Source of the DNA: Clostridiales bacterium
Lineage (GTDB): Bacteria; Bacillota; Clostridia; Lachnospirales; Lachnospiraceae
DNA length: 8,155 nt
Direction of reading: 5' to 3'
Assembly: GCA_019423835.1 (NCBI GenBank)
Contig: JAHZAR010000108.1
Coordinates: 1-8,155, forward strand
Notes under the pieces: model-generated
Seen by the model: only the letters and a program-made list of their open reading frames with translations
Database searches by the model: none
Told to the model about the DNA's origin: nothing
Shown: positions 1 to 5,457 of the stretch, in pieces
How the letters are laid out: every line of letters begins with the position of its first letter
Position numbering within the stretch: the first letter of the stretch is position 1
Made by a program: the position numbers and the translations under genes

Positions 1-678
1 GGCCGCCTCGAAGTCCCCTGCCACCGTGCCCAGGAATTTGTCTGAGGCGAGAACGGTTCTCTCGATCTTCTCAATCGTTTCCTGTACCTCCGGGTGCTTC
101 GGGTTGCAGAAATGGCCCATAGAGGTAGCCAGATCCATAGGGCCGATAAAAATACCGTCCAGCCCGCTGACCCTGACAATCTCTCCAATATTTTCTGCTG
201 CCTCCGGCGTCTCCATTGCCGTCATCACCACAAGCTGTTCGTTGGCATTCTCGAGATAATGATTTCCATTCATCCCGTATCCCCCTGCCCTGGGACTTGG
301 GGCAATCCCCCGGATCCCCTCAAGCGGATATTTGCAGGCTCTGACTGCCTCTTCTGCCTCCTCCCTCGTGCTGACATAGGGGATCAGAATCCCGTAAAGT
401 CCTGCATCCAGCATCCGCTTGATATCTACCGGATCATTCCACGGAGCCCTGGCAAAGGGGGCCACATCGAACTTGGCGATCGCCTGCAGCTGGGAGATCA
501 GCGTCAGAATATCTCCCGGCCCATGTTCCATGTCAACCATCAGAAAATCAAATCCAGCCTTTCCCAGAACTTCCGCTGTGATAGGGCTTCCCGCCTGCAG
601 CCAGGCTCCCACGGTTCTCTTGCGCTCTTTTAAGAGCCATTTTACCTTATTGTAGAAAATTTCATTTTGTCTGAGCAT
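1..678 (-). CDS. HpcH/HpaI-family class II aldolase (partial, 3' end outside window)
   Basis: Predicted cytoplasmic metal-dependent aldolase of the 4-hydroxy-2-oxoheptanedioate / 2-keto-3-deoxy-sugar-acid type, which cleaves a 2-oxo-4-hydroxy acid to pyruvate (or a related 2-oxo acid) plus an aldehyde. 226 residues are visible; the family is about 250-265 long, so roughly 30-40 are missing at the C-terminus. Motifs in order: FLMVDMEHG (45-53), RAPWNDP (77-83), GIRGIAPSPRAGGYG (121-135), AMETPEA (154-160), GIFIGPMDL (175-183). His52, Arg77, Glu156 and Asp182 sit at exactly the spacing of His45, Arg70, Glu149 and Asp175 of E. coli HpaI, so catalysis and metal binding look intact. The position two before the metal Glu, Gln in HpaI, is Ala154 here, so substrate range may differ. 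The ATG at 676-678 is preceded by AAGGAG with 8 nt spacing. A -24/-12 promoter lies just upstream, and a divergent sigma-54 activator gene suggests dedicated control. The exact substrate cannot be read from the sequence. Confidence 0.9.
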   Translation of the reverse strand, partial: MLRQNEIFYNKVKWLLKERKRTVGAWLQAGSPITAEVLGKAGFDFLMVDMEHGPGDILTLISQLQAIAKFDVAPFARAPWNDPVDIKRMLDAGLYGILIPYVSTREEAEEAVRACKYPLEGIRGIAPSPRAGGYGMNGNHYLENANEQLVVMTAMETPEAAENIGEIVRVSGLDGIFIGPMDLATSMGHFCNPKHPEVQETIEKIERTVLASDKFLGTVAGDFEAA

Positions 679-686
679 ACCGTTTT

Positions 687-692
687 CTCCTT
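687..692 (-). promoter_or_regulatory. Ribosome binding site of the aldolase gene
   Basis: AAGGAG on the minus strand lies 8 nt before the ATG at 678 and fixes that start. The octamer GAAAACGG occurs twice in the short leader (680-687 and 699-706), once directly next to the start codon. The duplication may be chance or a small translational element. Confidence 0.75.
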
Positions 693-724
693 TTATCTCC
701 GTTTTCACTGATGTCTATATATAG

Positions 725-740
725 AGCAGAAAGTATGCCA
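725..740 (-). promoter_or_regulatory. Sigma-54 (-24/-12) promoter of the aldolase operon
   Basis: The minus strand reads TGGCATACTTTCTGCT, against the RpoN consensus TGGCAYR-N4-TTGCW. The invariant GG and GC are separated by exactly 10 nt, and the only core mismatch is CTGC for TTGC. Transcription should start near 713-715, giving a leader of about 36 nt that contains the AAGGAG site. The divergent gene encodes a GAFTGA-containing sigma-54 activator, the partner such a promoter needs. The match and spacing are seen directly; function is inferred. Confidence 0.65.
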
Positions 741-742
741 TA

Positions 743-828
743 TTTTTTCTCTTTTGCATTTTTTTGTCTTTTTTTGCAATATTCTTTAGTAATATAACCT
801 ATTTTTTTATCTGAATACGGTGTTTTTT
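743..828. other. Run of A/T-tracts, possible intrinsic DNA bend
   Basis: T-tracts of 6-7 nt on the plus strand fall at 743-748, 759-765, 769-775, 802-808 and 823-828, with a T4 at 752-755. Centre-to-centre distances are about 17, 10, 33 and 20 bp, roughly multiples of a helical turn. Phased A-tracts commonly curve DNA. Here they lie between the -24/-12 promoter and the candidate enhancer dyad, where a bend would help loop formation. Curvature is inferred, not measured. Confidence 0.35.
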
Positions 829-876
829 CGTCTTCCAGATTCCAGCTTTGCCGATTCCTGTCTTCTGCGCTGACTG

Positions 877-890
877 AAAACCACGGTTTT
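877..890. promoter_or_regulatory. Candidate enhancer (UAS) dyad for the sigma-54 activator
   Basis: Perfect dyad AAAACC-ac-GGTTTT. It lies about 140 bp upstream of the -24 element of the aldolase promoter, within the usual enhancer range for Fis-type activators, and in the intergenic DNA shared with the activator gene. No second copy was found, whereas many enhancers are paired, so confidence is modest. Confidence 0.35.
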
Positions 891-1053
891 ATGCCTCTTT
901 TCACATTTTCGGGAATTTTCTATCGGAAGGACAGGTCTGTTCCATTCATTTTGATTGCTTTGAATCGTTTCCCATCCCGGTTCTGCTTTTTCCACAATAT
1001 TGATTGTTTGCTTCCGGGTTTTTTGCTTCCTCCTAATTTCAGACTTCAGTTTT

Positions 1054-1089
1054 AAACATTTTGTTTTATATTGTCGAATCAAAATGTTT
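1054..1089. repeat. Spaced 10-bp inverted repeat upstream of the activator gene
   Basis: AAACATTTTG (1054-1063) and CAAAATGTTT (1080-1089) are perfect reverse complements separated by 16 nt, so centres are 26 bp apart. It sits just upstream of the probable activator promoter. It could be a regulator site (autoregulation, or a second enhancer about 330 bp from the aldolase promoter) or simply an AT-rich coincidence. Confidence 0.4.
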
Positions 1090-1105
1090 TATCGGATACT
1101 GTCTG

Positions 1106-1134
1106 TTGCATTTTTCCGGAAGGATCCTTATACT
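1106..1134 (+). promoter_or_regulatory. Probable sigma-70-type promoter of the activator gene
   Basis: A -10 element TATACT (1129-1134, five of six matches) lies 17 nt from a weak -35 TTGCAT (1106-1111). The expected transcript starts near 1141, leaving a leader of about 50 nt. The spacer contains the perfect palindrome TTCCGGAA (1114-1121), a possible operator. The -35 is poor, so the call depends on the -10 and the spacing. Confidence 0.4.
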
Positions 1135-1180
1135 GAGGATATCAGATTTATTTGAGCCTCTGCTCATGGCCCGCCCGAGA

Positions 1181-1186
1181 AAGGAG
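1181..1186 (+). promoter_or_regulatory. Ribosome binding site deciding the activator start
   Basis: AAGGAG ends 6 nt before the ATG at 1193. An in-frame ATG at 1187 touches the site with no spacer, and those at 1061 and 1166 lack such a site and precede or overlap the probable promoter, so 1193 is preferred. From there the protein begins MIRFALAVPC, a normal PrpR-type domain beginning. Confidence 0.75.
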
Positions 1187-1192
1187 ATGTCT

Positions 1193-3127
1193 ATGATTCG
1201 CTTTGCCCTGGCAGTCCCCTGCCACAATTTTATCAGCGATGCTTTTGAAATTTTCAAACAGCACAATGAGATGGGAAAATCCTATGATCTGGAAGATTAT
1301 TCCATGGAAGAGGTGATCGTCACAGAGGAGACGGTAGGGACAATAAAGATTGATGCCGATGTAATTATCACCAGAGGGCTTCTGGCTGAAATATTAAAGA
1401 GCATTCAGGGGGATATACCCGTCGTGGAGATTGCGGTTCCGGCCACTGATACCCTGCGCGTGGTGCTCAGGTGCATCGAAACCTTTCACGCCCGCAAGGT
1501 AGGCATTATCGCCTCCCACAACATGGTCATGGGAGCCGCGGAGATTCAGGACTTCCTCGACATTCCCGTGAAAACCTACATTCTGACACAGGAGTGGAAC
1601 GGTCCCAGACTGGTCGATCAGGCGGTCCGTGAGGGATGCGACGCCATTGTAGGCGGTGTAAATACCTGCAGCTATGCCTCCGGCATCAATGTCCCAAATC
1701 TGTTTATTTCCACCGGCCATGATTCCTTCTGGCAGGGGATCACGGCTGCCAAGCGGGCTGCTGCTATCAGCCGGACAGAACAGGAGAAGACAAGCCGTAT
1801 CCACGTCCTTTTAAACGCCTCCAAGGAAGGTCTATTATCTATCGACAGTCTCAAATACATCCGTATGGTCAATCACTCCGCCAGAAAGATCCTGCACATC
1901 CCGGAGTCCATCACAGGAATGAAGGTCATGGATGCCCCCTTTCCCCGGGAATTTAAAAAGCTGCTGCTGGAGGATACCGCCTGCACCAATGAAATTTTTA
2001 AATACAGAGATATGATGCTCAATGTCACCAAATACCCTGTCATGGTTCAAAACTCCAATATGGGGATTGTGGTGAGCTTCCAGAATATCAGCGACATTAT
2101 GGATCTGGAGAATGACATCCGGCGGAAGATTCACAGCAAGGGACATGTGGCCAGAGCCCATTTTGACGATATTATCGGAGAATCCCCGGGGATCCGGTCC
2201 ACTATCCAGACTGCACAGAAATACAGCCGCACAGATTCCAACATTCTTCTGATTGGCCAGAGCGGGACGGGAAAGGAACTGTTTGCCCAGAGTATCCACA
2301 ATCACAGTTTGCGAAAGGATGGCCCCTTTGTGGCTGTCAACTGCGCCGCCATACCGGAAAGTCTGCTTGAGAGTGAGCTGTTCGGCTACACTGCCGGGGC
2401 GTTTACCGGCGCACAGAAAGGCGGGAAGCCCGGCTACTTCGAGCTGGCACACAACGGCACCCTCTTTCTCGACGAGATCGGAGAAATTCCTCTCAAGTTT
2501 CAGGCAAAACTGCTGCGGGCTATTCAGGAGCGGGAGGTTATGAGGCTCGGAAGCGACCGCACGATTTCCGTGAATGTCCGCATCATAGCCGCCACCAACC
2601 GAAATCTGGAACAGCTGGTGAGAGGAGGAGAGTTCCGTGAGGATCTCTTCTACCGGCTGGATGTGCTGCGCATTGAGATTCCCTCCCTGGAAAACAGGAA
2701 GGAGGATATTCCCCTGCTGGCCCGGGGATGGTTCCTGAAACATGCTCCCGGCACAGAGCTGTCCGACGATGCCTGCCGCCTGTTGTCACAGGCTGAATGG
2801 AATGGGAATATCCGGCAGCTTTTCAATATCTGTGAGCGTCTCTCCGTCCTTTCCAGCGGAAGCCTTATCTCTGGAGAGGATGTGGAAAATGTACTGCCGG
2901 AGATTCGGCCGGATTCAGGTTCCCCCATTCCTCCCCTCCAGGCCGGGCCCTCTCTCTTCCCGGCCGCCTCATCCGGCTCTTCAGAGAAAAACATCGCAGG
3001 AGACAGTGAGAGGGAAGCCATCCTGAAAGCCCTGGAAGCCTGCCGCTACAGCCGATCCAGAGCTGCCGCCCTACTTGGAGTCAGCCGTTCCACTCTGTGG
3101 AGGAAGATGAAAGAACTGGATCTGTAA
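1193..3127 (+). CDS. Sigma-54-dependent transcriptional activator with PrpR-type sensory domain
   Basis: Cytoplasmic enhancer-binding protein of 644 residues that should use ATP hydrolysis to open promoters held by RpoN-RNA polymerase. Residues 1-190 resemble the PrpR N-terminal sensor, the domain through which Salmonella PrpR responds to 2-methylcitrate. Residues about 200-310 look PAS-like. The AAA+ core (about 325-555) is complete: Walker A GQSGTGKE (355-362), ELFGYTAGAFTGA (395-407) with the sigma-54-contacting GAFTGA, Walker B LFLDE (424-428), arginine-finger region FREDLFYRL (481-489) and sensor II WNGNIRQL (536-543). A Pro/Ser-rich linker (573-600) leads to a Fis-type helix-turn-helix (606-642). 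It is transcribed away from the aldolase gene, whose -24/-12 promoter it probably activates. The ligand is unknown; a small organic acid related to the aldolase substrate is an inference. The architecture is certain, the target likely. Confidence 0.93.
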   Translation: MIRFALAVPCHNFISDAFEIFKQHNEMGKSYDLEDYSMEEVIVTEETVGTIKIDADVIITRGLLAEILKSIQGDIPVVEIAVPATDTLRVVLRCIETFHARKVGIIASHNMVMGAAEIQDFLDIPVKTYILTQEWNGPRLVDQAVREGCDAIVGGVNTCSYASGINVPNLFISTGHDSFWQGITAAKRAAAISRTEQEKTSRIHVLLNASKEGLLSIDSLKYIRMVNHSARKILHIPESITGMKVMDAPFPREFKKLLLEDTACTNEIFKYRDMMLNVTKYPVMVQNSNMGIVVSFQNISDIMDLENDIRRKIHSKGHVARAHFDDIIGESPGIRSTIQTAQKYSRTDSNILLIGQSGTGKELFAQSIHNHSLRKDGPFVAVNCAAIPESLLESELFGYTAGAFTGAQKGGKPGYFELAHNGTLFLDEIGEIPLKFQAKLLRAIQEREVMRLGSDRTISVNVRIIAATNRNLEQLVRGGEFREDLFYRLDVLRIEIPSLENRKEDIPLLARGWFLKHAPGTELSDDACRLLSQAEWNGNIRQLFNICERLSVLSSGSLISGEDVENVLPEIRPDSGSPIPPLQAGPSLFPAASSGSSEKNIAGDSEREAILKALEACRYSRSRAAALLGVSRSTLWRKMKELDL

Positions 3128-3145
3128 ATTCCTGCATCAAAAACA

Positions 3146-3181
3146 GCAGGCGGCATACGGAATCTGCCGTATGCCGCCTGC
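3146..3181. terminator. Intrinsic terminator between convergent genes
   Basis: A perfect 15-bp stem (3146-3160 with 3167-3181, both arms rich in GC) closes a 6-nt loop. On the minus strand it is followed by TGTTTTT, the better fit to a rho-independent terminator, for the muramidase gene whose stop is about 110 nt upstream. On the plus strand it lies 18 nt after the activator stop and is followed by a pyrimidine-rich stretch, so it probably acts in both directions. Confidence 0.75.
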
Positions 3182-3289
3182 CCTGCTTTCGCTGTCTCTC
3201 TTCTTATTTTCAAATCTTCGGAAAAACCGCTGACGCTTTTTGCTGTCTTTCCTTTCATCCTTTTAAGTTTCTTTCAGCCTGTCCGCCAA

Positions 3290-5218
3290 TCAGAAGTCAG
3301 AGGCCGGACCTGCAGGTCCGCTCTGATGGCCGGAGCCTGAGGGTGCTGTCTCCTCTGTGCTCTGAGTAGTCTCTCCTGCGGTGCTGTCCGCCGGAACCTC
3401 CGTGCAGACTCCATTGCCGCCTGCCTGATACTTCACTCCATTCCTGTCCAGTATTGTGTTCGCCGCCATGGCGCCGGACTCGTTCAGATAGTACAGGGCT
3501 CCATCCACCTCAATCCATCCAGTCTGCATATGGCCCTCGGCGTTCATATAATACCAGGTCTCCCCTGTTTTTTTCCAGCCGGTTGCCATACTGCCGTCGC
3601 TGTTCAGGTAATACCAGGTTCCGTCAATATTCTGCCAGCCCACTGCCATTCGGCCGTCTGTTCCGAGGTAATATCTCTTTCCGCCGATATCCTGCCAGCC
3701 CGCTGCCATTCGGCCGTCTGTTCCGAGATAATACCAGGTTCCGTCAATCTCCTGCCAGCCCGCTGCCATTCGGCCGTCTGTTCCGAGATAATACCGGCTT
3801 CCGTCGATATCCTGCCAGCCGGCGAGCATAGCTCCTGAGCTGTTCAGATAATAGCGCGCTCCATCAATCTCCTGCCAGCCTGTAAGCATGGCTCCGGAAC
3901 CGCTCAGATAGTAACGGGAGCCGCCGATATCCTGCCAGCCAGTAAGCATCCGTCCCTCGCCGTCCAGGTAATACCAGCTCTCTCCCACCTGCTGCCAGTC
4001 TGTTCTTCTCTTTCCGTCCCCGCCCAGATAATACCAGGTTCCGTCAACATTCTGCCAGCCCGTCTGCATGGCTCCCGAAGCATTCAGATAATAGCGGGCT
4101 CCGTCGATATCCTGCCAGCCCGTCTGCATGGCTCCCGAAGAGCTCAGATAATAGCGTTTCCCTTCAATGTCCTGCCAGCCCGTCTGCATACGGCCTTCAC
4201 TGTCCATATGATACCAGGTTCCGCCTACATCCTGCCAGCCGGTGGTCATACGGCCGGAACTGTTAAAATAGTAATAATTCCGGTCAAGCTCTCTCCACCC
4301 TTCTGCCATCCTTCCATCCGGCTCCTCCAGATAATAGGTTCCGTCATGAAATTCCTGCCAGCCCTTGGCCGGGTTTCCCGAACTGTTCATGTAGTACCAG
4401 CCGCTGCCATCGTGAATCCAGGCATTCTTCTGCATTACATGGTTCTGATAGTAATAGCGGTTTCCTCCAATCTCTCTCCATGTATCAGCGGGAATAACAG
4501 AGGAATAATCCTTAAACTGGAAATCGATATCCACATTGCCGGAAATGCCGTTTACAGAGCCTGTGTTTGTGGCCTGCCAGATCGCCGGACTGTCATAGGT
4601 ATACATCACATTGTACCGGGCAACCCATACATCATAGTTGAGAGAACCCCTGTCAATTTTGTTGTTCAGCCAGTACTCGTTGGCATAAACCATGGGATGA
4701 TAGCCGGCATCCTCAATCTTTTTGCAAAACGCATTGATAATCTGGCTGACCTGCTCCGGAGGAAGAGTACCCAGTGTTCCCGCATCCTCTGCATCAAAGG
4801 CGATCGGATAGGAAATCGGGTAGTCCTTCACCAGATTCAGGATGAAATCTGCCTCCTGCTCCGCCATCTCCACACTGGTGGCATAGGAGTAGATATAGGC
4901 TCCCAGTTCCACACCGGCTGCATAGGCTGCATCAGCATTTTTTCTGAAATTGGGGTCTACCTCTCCCTTATACCTGGTCCCCAGCATAACAAAATCCACA
5001 TCGTCAGCCGCTACCTGGTTCCAGTCCACATCCTGCTGCCAGTGAGATACGTCAATTCCTCTTCGGAACACACCTGTGATCGGGGAGCCGTCCGGCATCT
5101 CATACACATTTCCGGAGCGCTCCCAGGCAGCCGCATAAGCCGTCAGCGGCTGAAGCCACACAGAGGCTCCCAGAATCCCGGCCATCGTCAGAGCCGCGAA
5201 AGGTAACTTTTTCTTCAT
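3290..5218 (-). CDS. Secreted GH25 muramidase with 17 cell-wall-binding repeats
   Basis: Predicted exported 642-residue lysozyme (N-acetylmuramidase) that cleaves the beta-1,4 bond between MurNAc and GlcNAc in peptidoglycan. Residues 1-30 are a signal peptide: KKK, a hydrophobic core and a likely cut after AYA. The GH25 domain spans about 53-236, with GIDVSHW (54-60, Asp56), IAFDAED (139-145, Asp142 and Glu144 as the DxE pair) and GNVDIDFQF (227-235). Residues 247-586 are exactly 17 repeats of 20 residues of the GWQ-x-DG-x-WYYL-x-x-x-GxM type, as in choline-binding or toxin-type wall-binding modules, then a decayed unit (587-598). The tail (605-642) is Ser/Thr/Gly/Pro-rich. There is no LPXTG motif, so attachment is probably non-covalent through the repeats. 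The ATG at 5218 follows AAGGAG with 9 nt spacing. It could serve in wall remodelling or in attacking competitors. The ligand of the repeats (choline or another glycan) is not readable. Confidence 0.93.
   Translation of the reverse strand: MKKKLPFAALTMAGILGASVWLQPLTAYAAAWERSGNVYEMPDGSPITGVFRRGIDVSHWQQDVDWNQVAADDVDFVMLGTRYKGEVDPNFRKNADAAYAAGVELGAYIYSYATSVEMAEQEADFILNLVKDYPISYPIAFDAEDAGTLGTLPPEQVSQIINAFCKKIEDAGYHPMVYANEYWLNNKIDRGSLNYDVWVARYNVMYTYDSPAIWQATNTGSVNGISGNVDIDFQFKDYSSVIPADTWREIGGNRYYYQNHVMQKNAWIHDGSGWYYMNSSGNPAKGWQEFHDGTYYLEEPDGRMAEGWRELDRNYYYFNSSGRMTTGWQDVGGTWYHMDSEGRMQTGWQDIEGKRYYLSSSGAMQTGWQDIDGARYYLNASGAMQTGWQNVDGTWYYLGGDGKRRTDWQQVGESWYYLDGEGRMLTGWQDIGGSRYYLSGSGAMLTGWQEIDGARYYLNSSGAMLAGWQDIDGSRYYLGTDGRMAAGWQEIDGTWYYLGTDGRMAAGWQDIGGKRYYLGTDGRMAVGWQNIDGTWYYLNSDGSMATGWKKTGETWYYMNAEGHMQTGWIEVDGALYYLNESGAMAANTILDRNGVKYQAGGNGVCTEVPADSTAGETTQSTEETAPSGSGHQSGPAGPASDF
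3461..4480 (-). repeat. Array of 17 tandem 60-bp coding repeats
   Basis: The wall-binding part of the muramidase is built from 60-bp units with no length change over 1,020 bp. Units toward the C-terminus (about 3640-3830) are close to identical. One stretch of 37 nt recurs exactly at 3691-3727 and 3751-3787. Another stretch of about 30 nt recurs at 4051-4080 and 4111-4140. Outer units (4260-4480 and 3461-3580) are more diverged. The pattern fits unequal crossover or gene conversion in the interior, and copy number probably varies between strains. Confidence 0.9.
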
Positions 5219-5240
5219 ACGTTTCTTCTCCTTTATGAAA

Positions 5241-5257
5241 CTTTATCACTGATAAAG
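5241..5257. promoter_or_regulatory. 17-bp operator-like dyad upstream of the muramidase gene
   Basis: CTTTATCA-c-TGATAAAG is a perfect 8-bp dyad with one central base, ending 22 nt before the muramidase start codon. A weak promoter fits around it on the minus strand: TTGAAA (5263-5268), 17 nt, TAAAGT (5240-5245). The dyad would overlap the spacer and -10, a classic repressor position. That promoter would leave an extremely short leader, so a promoter further upstream is also possible. As RNA it could form a small hairpin next to the ribosome binding site. Confidence 0.35.
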
Positions 5258-5301
5258 CCTGTTTTCAAAATCTTAATCCTCAGAATTTCCGTCTGGCGCG
5301 T

Positions 5302-5324
5302 GACACAATATTTCCCGTTGTGTC
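5302..5324. repeat. 7-bp inverted repeat in the muramidase upstream region
   Basis: GACACAA (5302-5308) and TTGTGTC (5318-5324) are perfect reverse complements with a 9-nt centre, about 85 nt upstream of the start codon. This may be a second protein site in the 239-bp gap. No regulator is identifiable, and a match this short could be chance. Confidence 0.3.
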
Positions 5325-5457
5325 CTGCCATTCACGCCCTGTTTCGACAAAATGATACAGTTATAGTCTACCAGATCTGCCCCGGCACCAGTCAAGAGGA
5401 AAATCTTAAAATTTTCATAAAGGTTTTAACGATTTTAACTGTTTTATTTCAAAAAAG

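Larger units (their letters stand above)
741..1192. other. AT-rich divergent control region, no gene
   Basis: About 450 bp between the aldolase promoter and the activator start. Short open frames on the minus strand have lysine/arginine-rich, low-complexity translations, no good ribosome binding site and no recognisable family, so I call no gene. The region holds the A/T-tracts, the 877-890 dyad, a perfect 8-bp palindrome CAATATTG (995-1002), the spaced inverted repeat at 1054-1089 and the activator's probable promoter. Confidence 0.6.

Noticed and set aside
961..976. Possible catabolite-responsive (cre) site around TTGAATCGTTTCCC
   Set aside because: Too many mismatches to the cre consensus, including the conserved left-half TG and right-end CA.
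662..1082. Two overlapping minus-strand open frames of 80 and 91 codons in the control region
   Set aside because: Lysine/arginine-rich low-complexity translations, no convincing ribosome binding site, no known family. They overlap the sigma-54 promoter and the aldolase start.
1061..1192. Longer activator protein starting at 1061 or 1166
   Set aside because: These starts lack a ribosome binding site, and the one at 1061 lies upstream of the probable promoter. The family-like sequence begins at MIRFALAVPC (1193).
1835..2743. 302-codon open frame antisense to the activator gene
   Set aside because: It lies wholly opposite a gene with an unbroken conserved AAA+ sequence. The translation shows no domain, so it is a codon-bias shadow.
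3461..4480. CRISPR-like periodic repeats
   Set aside because: The 60-bp period has no alternating unique spacers and encodes in-frame 20-residue wall-binding units.
4208..5206. 332-codon plus-strand open frame opposite the muramidase gene
   Set aside because: It mirrors the GH25 domain and repeats, has no ribosome binding site, and has an irregular hydrophobic translation without a recognisable family.
5341..5400. Sigma-70 promoter TTGACT...TATAAC on the minus strand upstream of the muramidase gene
   Set aside because: The two hexamers are 24 nt apart, well beyond the usual 16-18, and no better -35 fits the TATAAC.
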